Of a DNA stretch of 64,000 bases, positions 40,970 through 50,541 are shown one piece after another. Position 1 is the stretch's first letter. Each line of letters starts with the position of its first letter. The stretch comes from an uncultured Eubacteriales bacterium. GTDB lineage: Bacteria; Bacillota; Clostridia; Peptostreptococcales; Anaerovoracaceae. Made by a program: the position numbers and the translations under genes. The DNA lies in the NCBI GenBank assembly GCA_900545135.1, contig UQXL01000002.1, forward strand, positions 1-64,000, in the 5' to 3' direction. The notes beneath the pieces were generated by a model, which had not been told where the DNA came from, made no database searches, and saw only the letters and a program-made list of their open reading frames with translations.

Positions 40970-41989
40970 ATGAGTGAAACATTATTGAAAGTTGATGATC
41001 TCAGAGTTTCCTTCGATACCTATGCCGGAGAAGTGCGCGCAGTCAGAGGCGTCAGTTTCAGAGTAGACAAAGGCGAGACGCTGGCAATAGTAGGAGAATC
41101 GGGATCCGGAAAAAGCGTAACGGCTCAGTCCGTAATGAGGCTTTCATCGGACAAAACCGTAAGATATAAGACAGGAACGATAGATTTTAACGGCCGCCTT
41201 ATATTGGAGCTTACCGAAAAAGAGCTGTGCAAGATAAGAGGAAGCGAAATAGGAATGATATTGCAGGACCCTCTTACATCTCTGAACCCTACCATGACGG
41301 TTGGCAAGCAGATAGCTGAAAGTATAATAAAGCACCAGAAGCTGAAAAAAAGCGAGGCCATAGAAAAATCTATCGAGATGCTCAGGACTGTAGGCATACC
41401 TGAGCCTGAGAAGCGCGTGCGTCAATACCCCCATGAATTTTCAGGAGGAATGAGACAGCGTGTTTCCATCGCAATCGCGCTGGCCTGCAACCCTAAGCTG
41501 CTCATAGCCGACGAGCCGACGACGGCTCTCGACGTAACTATTCAGGCGCAGGTTCTTGAACTCATGAAAGATCTGCAGAGCAGGCTGGGCACATCTATAA
41601 TCCTCATAACCCACGACCTGGGCATAGTCGCCGAAATGGCGGACAGGATCATGATAATGTACGCCGGAAACATCGTTGAAAGCGGCAGCTGCGACGATAT
41701 TTTCTACAACCCGTCCCACCCGTACACCTGGGGACTTCTCGGAAGCATACCTAAGGAGGGACAGAAAAACAAGGAAAAACTGGAAAGCATCAAGGGAACT
41801 CCGCCTGATCTGCACGCAGAGATAAAGGGCTGTCCTTTCAAGCACAGATGCAAATACGCCATGAGCGTTTGCCACAGCTACCAGCCTCCGGCTTACGATA
41901 TAAGCGAGGGACACGTGTCCAGATGTTTCCTGCATCACGAAATGGCTCCGGCCGTAACCAATCCTGTAACGAAACGCGAGGTGAAATAG
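40970..41989 (+). CDS. Peptide ABC transporter ATP-binding protein (DppD/OppD type)
   Basis: This 339-residue ATPase has Walker A GESGSGKS (42-49), the signature FSGGMRQRVSIA, Walker B LLIADEPTTALD, and a C-terminal oligopeptide-transport extension with cysteines (CPFKHRCKYAMSVC), which in this family can bind a 4Fe-4S cluster. It powers the importer together with the next gene. AGGAGGG precedes the ATG, and its stop directly touches the start of the next gene. Confidence 0.93.
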   Translation: MSETLLKVDDLRVSFDTYAGEVRAVRGVSFRVDKGETLAIVGESGSGKSVTAQSVMRLSSDKTVRYKTGTIDFNGRLILELTEKELCKIRGSEIGMILQDPLTSLNPTMTVGKQIAESIIKHQKLKKSEAIEKSIEMLRTVGIPEPEKRVRQYPHEFSGGMRQRVSIAIALACNPKLLIADEPTTALDVTIQAQVLELMKDLQSRLGTSIILITHDLGIVAEMADRIMIMYAGNIVESGSCDDIFYNPSHPYTWGLLGSIPKEGQKNKEKLESIKGTPPDLHAEIKGCPFKHRCKYAMSVCHSYQPPAYDISEGHVSRCFLHHEMAPAVTNPVTKREVK

Positions 41990-42946
41990 ATGGACAACAA
42001 GATGCTCCTGGAAGTGAAGAAATTAAAGAAATGCTTTGACGTCGGAGACCACAGAACGCTTACCGCCGTAGACGATGTCAGCTTCTTCGTCAGAAAGGGA
42101 GAGACTCTCGGTTTCGTAGGCGAATCGGGATGCGGCAAGTCCACTACGGGTAAAACTGTAATGCATCTCATACCCGCGACGTCAGGTCAGATAATATATG
42201 ACGGCGAAGACATAACCAATATGAGCCGCAAGGAATACCTGGCCTTTACCCGCAAAGCCCAGATGATATTTCAGGATCCTTACGCCTCTCTGGATTCCAG
42301 AATGACTGCGGGAGATATAATCGCCGAGGGAATGGTGATACATAACCTGTATGACGCCAAGGAGAGGAAAGACAGGACTTATCAGCTTCTGGAAACAGTG
42401 GGCCTGAATAAAGAGCATGCCAGCAGATTCGTGCATGAATTTTCCGGCGGACAGCGGCAGAGGATAGGCATAGCCAGAGCTCTGGCCATAGACCCTGAAT
42501 TCATCGTATGCGATGAGCCCATCTCAGCCCTCGACGTTTCCATACAGGCCCAGATAATCAATCTCCTGCTCGAGCTGCAGGAAAAGAGAGAGCTGACATA
42601 TATGTTCATAGCTCACGATTTGGGCATAGTGCGCCACGTATCCGATCGTGTGGCCGTAATGTACCTGGGCGCTGTGGTCGAGCTTGCGGAAAGCGACGAG
42701 CTCTACAAGAATCAGCTCCACCCGTACACTCAGGCGCTCCTTTCGGCGATTCCTATCGCGGATCCTAAGGTGACGAGGGCAAAGAAGAGAATACTTCTGC
42801 AGGGCGACGTACCGAGTCCTATAGATGTAGGAAAGGGCTGTAAATTCGCGGGCCGCTGCAGTATGTGTAAGCAGATATGCCATGAGCAGGCTCCTGAGCT
42901 GCGCGACGTAGGAGGAGGCCACTTCGTAGCGTGCCATATGATATAG
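41990..42946 (+). CDS. Peptide ABC transporter ATP-binding protein (DppF/OppF type)
   Basis: This 318-residue ATPase has Walker A GESGCGKS (44-51), the signature FSGGQRQRIGIA, Walker B FIVCDEPISALD, and a C-terminal extension with CKFAGRCSMCKQIC. It is the second nucleotide-binding subunit. It starts on the base after the previous stop, with GAGGTG inside the previous gene. A terminator follows, so this ends the importer transcript. Confidence 0.93.
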   Translation: MDNKMLLEVKKLKKCFDVGDHRTLTAVDDVSFFVRKGETLGFVGESGCGKSTTGKTVMHLIPATSGQIIYDGEDITNMSRKEYLAFTRKAQMIFQDPYASLDSRMTAGDIIAEGMVIHNLYDAKERKDRTYQLLETVGLNKEHASRFVHEFSGGQRQRIGIARALAIDPEFIVCDEPISALDVSIQAQIINLLLELQEKRELTYMFIAHDLGIVRHVSDRVAVMYLGAVVELAESDELYKNQLHPYTQALLSAIPIADPKVTRAKKRILLQGDVPSPIDVGKGCKFAGRCSMCKQICHEQAPELRDVGGGHFVACHMI

Positions 42947-42966
42947 AGACTGCCTTTGACAGCTTG

Positions 42967-43009
42967 CCCGCGCGGGAAGAGCATATCTTGCTCCACGCGC
43001 GGGTTTTTT
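42967..43009 (+). terminator. Rho-independent terminator after the peptide importer genes
   Basis: CCCGCGCG (42967-42974) pairs with CGCGCGGG (42996-43003) and is followed by TTTTTT. The next gene starts only 38 bases later, so its expression needs read-through or a promoter within the loop. Confidence 0.85.
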
Positions 43010-43046
43010 AAAGATAGTGCGGCGTTTTAGCCGGGAGGAAAGTGAA

Positions 43047-46000
43047 ATGATAAAAAATCTGAGCTGTATATTTTCTGAAGAAGGTATTCTGACCAAGTCA
43101 TCGGGACTACCTGTAAACAAAAAAGGCGCCCTATGCATTGCGCCCGATACAGATAGAGAGCTGCTGAGTCTTTACGCCGACCTGACCGCCAGGCTGGGCG
43201 TAGAATTAGCCGGTTTCCAGCCGCCGCTGACGAGCGCCCGCACGGCGGACGCTCTGCGCCTGTCTCTTGACAGTTCGGTGGAGACAGGCGCCAGCCAGCT
43301 GAGGCTGGCAGGCGGCGGCGTTGAGCTGGCGGCTTCGTCGCTGGAGGACCTGAGACGGGGTACTGAGTACATGACCGTTCTGTATCCCCTTGACGGCAAG
43401 GGAGGAAGCCTTGAGGCCATGGCAGGCATCGGGAAGCTCACGTCGGTGATTATAGATACAGCCAGTCTTACGATAAGGGAGGCCGAGGAAAGCACAGCCG
43501 GTGTTTTGGCGGATGCAGCCGGTATTTCGGCGGATAAAACTGGCGCCGCAGCGGACAAAGGTGGAGAGCTGATATACGGCAACCGTAGTTCTTTCAACAG
43601 AGCTGAGAGCCATTATAAGCAGAACCGCCGCATGAGAATCGTGATGGGCGGCGAACCCGGCCAACCGGAGAATTGCGCTGAAGCGCTGCTGGCCGCCGCT
43701 TTGCGCATCGCGATGGAAAACTACGAGACCGTATATCCTTACTGCGTGAAAGCTCTTCCCGAAGGGTGCGGCGGCATATACCTGAGGGAAGCGGAAAAGG
43801 CCGAAGTCAGAAAAGAGGGAGACAATATAATTTTCTGCGGAAAGGGAAAAGCTCTGGAAGAACAGGTATATGCTTACGCCTCATGTGAGAGAGATCCTTT
43901 TGCGAGCGATATTTTAAAAGACGTGGAGGATATGATCGCCTGCAGGAACGAAGCAGGTCAGGCAGCCTTCGCAGCCGCTTACGGCTCAGCCAGCGGAGAG
44001 GCCGGGGACAAGGCCTCGGGCAGCGGCAGCAGCGCGCAGAATGTCCTCATAACGCGGGAATATGCCAGAGGCATGGTGGACAGGGAAGCCATGGCCAGGT
44101 ATCTGACTGAGAAGACAGGAAAGACAGAAGTAAGGAATTTCAACGACGGAAAGGAAGTGTTCAGAAGCGCGTCTTCTCTTTCATGGGAGGGAGACGATTT
44201 TATGGAACTTTTCAGAAGCAAGGCCTTGCCTCTCGTAAAGCCGGGAGATGACGTAAGGGTGGAGGGCCGCCTAAGCGAAGATATGGAAATGCGCAGCAGC
44301 CTTGCAAGCATGATCAGGGACCAGCTGAAAACCGCCGGAGCCGCAGAGACTGAGGCTGATATTTTCTGCGCGTACAAATCCGGTTATTCGTGGCTGGAGG
44401 AAAAGGTGCTCCCTATGTGGACTGCTCAGGCCGATGAGCGGCTTGATTCTGTAAAGATAACATTTCCTTATCTGCTCAATGAACGCGGCGACGATACATT
44501 TGAAGACGAGTCCGCGCCCAACTACGGCAAACACATGGATGATCCGCAGAAATTCTTCGACATTCCCACCAGGTGGTTGCAGGAATTCTTCCCGGCAGAC
44601 GAACTAATCGAGAGGGAAGCAGGGATAAGCCGCGAAAAAGTGGAATTTGTCAGGGACGATAGTCTGGAGCATACTTACAGGATAGAATTTCTCGCTGAGG
44701 ACGGTCAGAGCCTGTTTGAGGACAGCTTTGACGTCAAATACATAGAGAAACCTTATATAAAAAGATATCCGCAGATAGGCGTGACTCATGTCACTACGGG
44801 CTGGATAAAAGTCGAAGTCAACGGCAAAACGGTTCTCGACCAGCGCGTTGAAACCGACATAGAAAAGGTTTGGCGCGTACTTGAGGACGAGACCATACCT
44901 CAGCTTGAGCAGCGGCTGGTAAAGCGTTACGGCAAAGACGGCCTGGCAGCGGCGCAGCCTCTTTTCAACAGGCTACAGATCAATGTCCGGATGAGCGAAG
45001 TGGACAGAGACCTGGGATTCAGGGAAGAAAGGATTTCTACGGCAGAAGCTATGCAGGAGGACATATATTTCTACATTCTCGACTGGTTCAAGACCTACGG
45101 TGAGAGAGAATGTGAAAAGGAGCTGGACAATATCGGACTGATAATGCCGGAACCTGAAATCATGCGCGGCGAGAGAACAGAAATCGAAGTGATATTGTAC
45201 GACGATTTGGCCGCAGGCGCTCAGCTGCAAGTTGACGACAAGCAAATTGAGATATGTGAAGCGTGCGGCGTCAAGGTTGCGGCAGAGTCGATATGCTTCA
45301 GCGCCGACAGCAGTTCTGCCGAGGTCACGGCAGTGGTTTCAGGCGAAGGGGCGTTGGCGCGGGCCAAAGCGCTGGGAGAGATGATAGAAACCGGAGTGAT
45401 AGAGATGTTTTCCGACTGCTGCTTCAAGCTTTTTCTTGTCTGCAGGGACGGAACGGCTGAAATCACCATACCGAAAAGAAAGACGATGGTCTCGTCGCTT
45501 GATGAAGAGAAAAAGAATGAGATTCTGGCCGGCGACGTGGTGGATTACGAGCAGTATCTTGAACTTCTCGGATATTATGACGGAAGGCCAGGAGTTAAAA
45601 TTATTCCGGCGGAGACCACGTATAAAGGCAGGAAAATCTTCTGCATAGAATGTTTCCGCCGCGACGAAGGCGTCTGCTATTCTGCCTCCAAGATGACTTC
45701 TGAAAGGATAACAGCGCTGTTTACGGCAAGACACCATGGCAACGAAGCTTCCAGCCTTAATTCTACGTTCATGCTTCTCGACAGGCTGCTTTCGGATATG
45801 AAAGGCGATTTGGAACGCATAAACGTCGTTTTAGTGCCTTTTATCAACATAGACGGAGGCCAGCTCCACTGCGATGTGCACAGAAAACATCCTAAGTGGC
45901 TGTGCCATCCGGCGCGCTACAACAGCGCAGGCTTTGAGTTCCGCAAGGATTTCAACAACCCTGACAGCATTTACGGAGAGGCTAGACTTTTAGGCAAGCT

Positions 46001-46604
46001 TTGGAACAAGTATCTGTTTGACATAGTGACGGATAATCACGGCTTTGAGGGCCACGAGCTGGTGCAGCCGTTTTCCGGATATATTTCACCGTGGTACAAG
46101 AGCTTCTGGGTACCTAGGGCGTTCTACTACGGATATATATGGTTCAGCGGAGAAAAGGAGCACATGCTGAAAATAGGAAACGCCATAAGACAGAAAGTTT
46201 CCGACGCCATCAACTGCGACGGGGAAATCTACCGTTTAAACAGAGAATTTGAAGACAGATTCTATAAATATGCTGAAAAATGGTTCCCGGACCTGTTCAG
46301 GCTCGAGAGATTCAACGAAGTGGTATTCTACTGGACTGATACTGACAAGCATCCGCGGCCTGCTAACTACGGTGTTAAAAATCCTGAAATCACCGCCGTG
46401 GACTGGACCACGGAGGTAGCCGACGAGACGGCCGTTGGAGATTACATGAAGCTCAACGCTCATGCGCACCATATTTCCGATTTGGCTTTATTCGAGGTGA
46501 TGAGAGAATGTGAACTGATCATAGACCGGGCCTGGACGAAGAATATGAGCTTTACCAGATATCGTCGTCATCCTCTCTGCGCGGGAGAAGGAGAGGTTTT
46601 ATGA
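43047..46604 (+). CDS. Large M14-family metallopeptidase-like protein
   Basis: This 1185-residue protein has a C-terminal zinc carboxypeptidase-like domain. RHHGNEASS gives H897 and E900 of the HxxE site, NIDGGQLHCDVHRKHPKW follows, and TDNHGFEGHELVQPF may supply another ligand. The first 830 residues are not recognised; they include an Ala/Gly/Glu-rich stretch near 155-185 and beta-rich segments. There is no signal peptide. I start at ATG 43047 after GGGAGGAAAG. Its stop overlaps the start of a gate-domain membrane protein by four bases. It is expected to hydrolyse a peptide or amide imported by the upstream ABC system. Confidence 0.8.
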   Translation: MIKNLSCIFSEEGILTKSSGLPVNKKGALCIAPDTDRELLSLYADLTARLGVELAGFQPPLTSARTADALRLSLDSSVETGASQLRLAGGGVELAASSLEDLRRGTEYMTVLYPLDGKGGSLEAMAGIGKLTSVIIDTASLTIREAEESTAGVLADAAGISADKTGAAADKGGELIYGNRSSFNRAESHYKQNRRMRIVMGGEPGQPENCAEALLAAALRIAMENYETVYPYCVKALPEGCGGIYLREAEKAEVRKEGDNIIFCGKGKALEEQVYAYASCERDPFASDILKDVEDMIACRNEAGQAAFAAAYGSASGEAGDKASGSGSSAQNVLITREYARGMVDREAMARYLTEKTGKTEVRNFNDGKEVFRSASSLSWEGDDFMELFRSKALPLVKPGDDVRVEGRLSEDMEMRSSLASMIRDQLKTAGAAETEADIFCAYKSGYSWLEEKVLPMWTAQADERLDSVKITFPYLLNERGDDTFEDESAPNYGKHMDDPQKFFDIPTRWLQEFFPADELIEREAGISREKVEFVRDDSLEHTYRIEFLAEDGQSLFEDSFDVKYIEKPYIKRYPQIGVTHVTTGWIKVEVNGKTVLDQRVETDIEKVWRVLEDETIPQLEQRLVKRYGKDGLAAAQPLFNRLQINVRMSEVDRDLGFREERISTAEAMQEDIYFYILDWFKTYGERECEKELDNIGLIMPEPEIMRGERTEIEVILYDDLAAGAQLQVDDKQIEICEACGVKVAAESICFSADSSSAEVTAVVSGEGALARAKALGEMIETGVIEMFSDCCFKLFLVCRDGTAEITIPKRKTMVSSLDEEKKNEILAGDVVDYEQYLELLGYYDGRPGVKIIPAETTYKGRKIFCIECFRRDEGVCYSASKMTSERITALFTARHHGNEASSLNSTFMLLDRLLSDMKGDLERINVVLVPFINIDGGQLHCDVHRKHPKWLCHPARYNSAGFEFRKDFNNPDSIYGEARLLGKLWNKYLFDIVTDNHGFEGHELVQPFSGYISPWYKSFWVPRAFYYGYIWFSGEKEHMLKIGNAIRQKVSDAINCDGEIYRLNREFEDRFYKYAEKWFPDLFRLERFNEVVFYWTDTDKHPRPANYGVKNPEITAVDWTTEVADETAVGDYMKLNAHAHHISDLALFEVMRECELIIDRAWTKNMSFTRYRRHPLCAGEGEVL

Positions 46605-47875
46605 AAGCAGCTGAAATGACAGGAGAAAGAAAATTCCGTGCGGGAAAGAGGCTTTTTCGCAGCGGAGAGAAAAATCTGTCTCACGTTGAAACGGGAGTCG
46701 GTTATAAGCCGGAGGTGAGTCTTGAGGCGTTCGTATTTTTAGGCGCCTGTATTGCAGCTTTCGGAGCTATAGGAAGCAGGATGGGCATGGTAAATATGCT
46801 CAACACACTCATGAATACGGCCTTTGACTTGCTGATGAATACAGTGTTTTATATAATGGCCATAGCCGTAATCGCAGGTGCGATCTCGGGACTGCTTTCT
46901 GAGTTCGGCGTGATTTCTCTCATAAACCGGCTGCTGTCGCCTTTGATGAGGCCTCTTTACGGACTTCCGGGAGCCGGGGTGATAGGCGTGATGGCGACTT
47001 ATCTTTCGGACAATCCGGCGATTCTGGCCCTTGCCTCGGATCAGAATTTCAGGAGATATTTCAAGAAATATCAGCTGCCGGCTCTTACTAATATCGGGAC
47101 AGCTTTCGGCATGGGGTTAGTCATAACGTCTTTCGTGATAGGTCTTTCAGCCGTCACAGGAAGTGGAAGCGGCAATTTTATCGCGGCGGTTCTCATTGGA
47201 AATCTTGGCGCTGTAGTCGGAAGCATAGTGAGCACCAGGCTGATGCTGGTGAAGACGCGGCGGTTATATGGCACTGAGGCCGCGGCTGATGAGAGCGAAG
47301 ATGTGAGCGAAACAGAAGCGGATGCTGAGCTTCCTGAAAAGATGCGCCGCATAAGAAAGGGAAGCGCAGGCTATCGCTTCATAGAGTCAATGCTCTCCGG
47401 CGGCAGAAAGGGCGTAGATATGGGGATCTCTATCATTCCAGGAGTGCTGGTGATATGCTCCGTAGTGCTCATGCTGACCAACGGACCGTCTGCTGACGGA
47501 ACTTACACAGGAGCTGCGGGAGAGGGAGTGGCTTTTCTGCCGTGGGCTGCTCAGAAATTGGATTTTGTGCTTGAAGCGCTGTTCGGCTTTTCGTCGCCGG
47601 AAGCGATAGCTGTGCCGGTGACTGCGCTGGGTGCTGCCGGGGCTGCAATAGGCCTGATACCGCAGCTCTTGCAGCAAGGTCTGGCAGACGCTGGTGATGT
47701 GGCGGTGTTCACATCAATGTGCATGTGCTGGAGCGGCTATCTGAGTACTCACATGGCCATGATGGACAGCCTGAATTTTCGTGAACTCACAGGGCACGCC
47801 ATATTGAGCCACACTATAGGAGGTCTTACCGCAGGCATTTCGGCCAATCTGATGTTTACTGTTTTCTGCGGTTAG
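46601..47875 (+). CDS. Gate-domain (nucleoside-recognition/YjiH-like) membrane protein
   Basis: This 424-residue protein has about ten hydrophobic segments in two related halves. The DNPAILALASDQNFRRYFKK and MCMCWSGYLSTHMAMMDSLN segments resemble the Gate domain family (YjiH-like), proposed to move small solutes. A charged central loop (ADESEDVSETEADAELPEKM) separates the halves. Its ATG overlaps the M14 gene stop (ATGA). Co-expression suggests it exports or imports a product of the M14 protein; the substrate is unknown. Confidence 0.8.
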   Translation: MKAAEMTGERKFRAGKRLFRSGEKNLSHVETGVGYKPEVSLEAFVFLGACIAAFGAIGSRMGMVNMLNTLMNTAFDLLMNTVFYIMAIAVIAGAISGLLSEFGVISLINRLLSPLMRPLYGLPGAGVIGVMATYLSDNPAILALASDQNFRRYFKKYQLPALTNIGTAFGMGLVITSFVIGLSAVTGSGSGNFIAAVLIGNLGAVVGSIVSTRLMLVKTRRLYGTEAAADESEDVSETEADAELPEKMRRIRKGSAGYRFIESMLSGGRKGVDMGISIIPGVLVICSVVLMLTNGPSADGTYTGAAGEGVAFLPWAAQKLDFVLEALFGFSSPEAIAVPVTALGAAGAAIGLIPQLLQQGLADAGDVAVFTSMCMCWSGYLSTHMAMMDSLNFRELTGHAILSHTIGGLTAGISANLMFTVFCG

Positions 47876-47890
47876 TATATTAGTAGGCCA

Positions 47891-47936
47891 AAAGCCTGCG
47901 TTTCCGTCAAAGCTAAGAGGAAACGCAGGCTTTTTC
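47891..47936 (+). terminator. Terminator after the gate-domain gene
   Basis: AAAGCCTGCGTTTCC (47891-47905) pairs perfectly with GGAAACGCAGGCTTT and is followed by TTC. It also works as a stem on the minus strand for the convergent LysE gene. Confidence 0.9.
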
Positions 47937-47982
47937 GTTAAGTAATTGCAGCATGCCAATCGCCGGGACGGCCGCAGCGAGA

Positions 47983-48600
47983 TCAGCCAATCACCAGGCC
48001 GATGAAATTCCGGAGCAGCTTCGCGCCGTAGAAGATGACTACCGCGCCGCATACGACGTTTATCACGCGTAGCGTCTTGGGCGTAAATTTGGCGCTGAAC
48101 AGCGATATGACCGTGGAAATCGTCAGGAACCAGATCACCGAGGCAGAGGCAAAGCCGCCGACGAAGAAAAGGTCCGTGCCCTCAGGCAGGGTTGCCTTGA
48201 AAGCTCCCAGCATCATGCTGCCGTCGATGAGGGCCTGCGGGTTGAACCAGGTGACGACGCATGCCGTAGTTATGACTTTGATTATGGGGACGTTTACGTC
48301 CTTTCCGCCCTCGAGGGATTCCTCCTTTGAGCGGATCAGACCGATGCCTATCCAGATAACGATGAGGCTTCCGACTGCGAGAATTATCATTTCAAGCCAC
48401 ACAGAGGCCGACATTACTGCGCCTATACCGAAGAAGCACGCCAGACCCAATGTAACGTCGAAAAAAATGACTATCAGTGCTGTGGCGTATACTCTTTTCC
48501 TCGGCTGAGTCAGAGCCGTATTTATGACAAAGAGATTTTGCAGACCTATGGGAGCCACGTATGCCAGCCCCATGGTCAGACCTTGAAGATAGATATCCAC
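47983..48600 (-). CDS. LysE/ArgO-family amino-acid exporter
   Basis: This 205-residue protein has about six membrane segments. GLAYVAPIGLQNLFVINTAL near the N-terminus and TWFNPQALIDGSMMLGAF are hallmark LysE/ArgO motifs. It exports basic amino acids such as lysine or arginine to avoid overload. I start at GTG 48600 because AGGAGG lies seven bases upstream; the longer frame lacks a site. It is divergent from an HxlR-type regulator gene, its likely controller. Confidence 0.85.
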   Translation of the reverse strand: MDIYLQGLTMGLAYVAPIGLQNLFVINTALTQPRKRVYATALIVIFFDVTLGLACFFGIGAVMSASVWLEMIILAVGSLIVIWIGIGLIRSKEESLEGGKDVNVPIIKVITTACVVTWFNPQALIDGSMMLGAFKATLPEGTDLFFVGGFASASVIWFLTISTVISLFSAKFTPKTLRVINVVCGAVVIFYGAKLLRNFIGLVIG

Positions 48601-48717
48601 CAGATGGCCTCCTGAAAATATATTTACTCCGTTTTTATTACCTGATATAATTATATTATTGTTGGCCAGACAGCGCAATAGCGCAAAAAATAGTGACTAA
48701 GTAAGGAGAATCTTACT

Positions 48718-49065
48718 ATGATACAAACTCATTACGACTGCCCTTGTCTTGAAAAATGCCCTTTGAACTATGCCATGTCCATAATAGGGGGCAAGTGGAA
48801 GATGCAGATAATATGCACGCTCAACAACAAAGGAACTTTGCGGTACAACGAGCTGAGAAAGAAGATGGACGGCATTTCAAACACTGTGCTCGCTTCTTCA
48901 CTGCGGGAGCTGGAGGAAAAGGGCCTGATAGAAAGAAAAGAGTATCTGGAAGTACCGGTAAGGGTAGAATATTCATCGACAGCCCTTGCCGATAGGCTGA
49001 TGCCCATATTGGAGAGTTTTAGCGACTGGGGCGAAGAGATGATGAAAGCGGAGGGAAAAATATGA
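48718..49065 (+). CDS. HxlR-family winged-helix transcriptional regulator
   Basis: This 115-residue protein starts with a cysteine-bearing YDCPCLEKCPLNYAMSIIGG, then GKWKMQIICTLNNKGTLRYN and the recognition helix ISNTVLASSLRELEEKGLIE, all typical of HxlR. N-terminal cysteines suggest thiol or electrophile sensing. It is divergent from the LysE exporter gene and overlaps the exonuclease III gene by four bases, so it may regulate both. AAGGAGAAT precedes the ATG. Confidence 0.9.
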   Translation: MIQTHYDCPCLEKCPLNYAMSIIGGKWKMQIICTLNNKGTLRYNELRKKMDGISNTVLASSLRELEEKGLIERKEYLEVPVRVEYSSTALADRLMPILESFSDWGEEMMKAEGKI

Positions 49066-49817
49066 AACTTATTTCTTGGAATGTAAACGGACTGAGAGCT
49101 GTAATGGGCAAGGGATTCATGGACTTTTTCAATCAAGCAGGCGCAGACATCTTTTGCCTGCAGGAGACTAAGATGCAGGAGGGACAGCTGGAGCTTGAGC
49201 TTCCGGGATATCATCAGTACTGGAACTATGCCGAAAAGAAAGGCTATTCGGGTACGGCTGTGTTTTCAAAGAAAGAAGCCTTAAGCGTTTCCTATGGCAT
49301 AGGCATAGAAGAACACGACAAGGAAGGAAGAGTCATAACTCTCGAATTTGACGGTTTTTATTTTGTGACCGTCTATACGCCCAACTCTCAGGATGAGCTG
49401 AAGAGGCTGGATTACAGGATGAAATGGGAGGACGATTTCCTCGCCTATATCAAGAAATTAGACGAAAAGAAGCCGGTCATATACGCGGGAGACCTGAACG
49501 TGGCCAGGCTGGAGATAGATTTGAAAAATCCAAGGACCAACAGGAGAAACGCGGGCTTCACCGACGAGGAGAGAGGAAAGATAGAAAATGTCCTGGCCTC
49601 CGGATTTATAGATACGTTCAGATATTTCTACCCTGATGTTGAAGAAGTCTATTCGTGGTGGTCTTACAGGTTTAAGGCCCGCGAGAGGAACGCCGGCTGG
49701 CGCATAGACTATTTCATAGCATCGGAAAAGCTTAAGGACAAGCTGCTTGACGCCAGGGTACACGGTACCGTCATGGGCTCCGACCACTGTCCGGTGGAAC
49801 TTGACATAGATATTTAG
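49062..49817 (+). CDS. Exodeoxyribonuclease III (AP endonuclease)
   Basis: This 251-residue metal-dependent nuclease of base-excision repair begins MKLISWNVNGLRAVMGKGF; FCLQETKMQEG gives the catalytic Glu, VYTPNSQDELKRLDYR and GDLNVAR the Asn/Asp, and GSDHCPVELDI the final Asp-His. The size is typical of ExoA. It overlaps the HxlR gene (ATGA) and is probably co-transcribed with it. Confidence 0.95.
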   Translation: MKLISWNVNGLRAVMGKGFMDFFNQAGADIFCLQETKMQEGQLELELPGYHQYWNYAEKKGYSGTAVFSKKEALSVSYGIGIEEHDKEGRVITLEFDGFYFVTVYTPNSQDELKRLDYRMKWEDDFLAYIKKLDEKKPVIYAGDLNVARLEIDLKNPRTNRRNAGFTDEERGKIENVLASGFIDTFRYFYPDVEEVYSWWSYRFKARERNAGWRIDYFIASEKLKDKLLDARVHGTVMGSDHCPVELDIDI

Positions 49818-49828
49818 CGGCGATTTTT

Positions 49829-49875
49829 CCGGCCGTCCCTGCATATTTTTCACGGCCGTCCCTGCATATTTTTCC
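49829..49875. repeat. Tandem duplication of a 23-base unit
   Basis: CGGCCGTCCCTGCATATTTTTC occurs twice in direct succession between the exonuclease III and rubrerythrin genes. Confidence 0.85.
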
Positions 49876-49929
49876 TGAATACGGGAAAAAATAACCTGCA
49901 GAAAGATTATTTAGTAAGGGAGGACCATT

Positions 49930-50463
49930 ATGGAATTAAAAGGTTCAAAGACGGAAGCCAATCTGATGGCGGCCTTTGGCGGAGAATCACAGGCACGCAA
50001 CAAATATACTTTTTATGCCAGCGTGGCAAAGCGCGAGGGATACGAGCAGATAGCCGCCTTTTTTCAGAAGACGGCAGACAACGAGAAAGAACACGCTGAA
50101 ATTTGGTTTAAAATCTTAGAAGGCATAGGAGATACTCCTGCAAATCTCCTGGCCGGAGTAGCCGGAGAGAATTACGAATGGACCGTGATGTACGATCAGT
50201 TTGCCAAAGAGGCTGAAGAAGAGGGCTTTACGGAGCTGGCCGCCAAGTTCAGAATGGTGGGAGCTGTGGAAAAATCCCACGAAGAGAGATATCAGAAACT
50301 GCTGGACAATGTTAAGAACGGAAAGGTATTCAGCAAGGACGGAGAAGTGATGTGGGAGTGCCGCAACTGCGGACATCTGCATTTCGGCAAGGAAGCGCCG
50401 CAGATATGCCCTGTGTGCGAACACCTGCAGTCTTTCTTCCAGGTCAAGGAAGAAAACTATTGA
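49930..50463 (+). CDS. Rubrerythrin
   Basis: This 177-residue protein has a four-helix diiron domain (EANLMAAFGGESQARNKY with the first Glu ligand, EKEHAEIW, EEGFTELA and EKSHEERY) and a C-terminal rubredoxin domain with two Cys-x2-Cys pairs (CRNCG and CPVC). It reduces hydrogen peroxide in the cytoplasm of anaerobes. GGGAGG precedes the ATG. It lies among repair genes (exonuclease III, AlkD), a stress-defence neighbourhood. Confidence 0.95.
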   Translation: MELKGSKTEANLMAAFGGESQARNKYTFYASVAKREGYEQIAAFFQKTADNEKEHAEIWFKILEGIGDTPANLLAGVAGENYEWTVMYDQFAKEAEEEGFTELAAKFRMVGAVEKSHEERYQKLLDNVKNGKVFSKDGEVMWECRNCGHLHFGKEAPQICPVCEHLQSFFQVKEENY

Positions 50464-50541
50464 TCAAAGTCATAACCGAAAAGCCCGGCGCCGGTATATC
50501 CTGTGCCGGGTTCCGCCGGTTCACATGATGAGGAGGATAAT

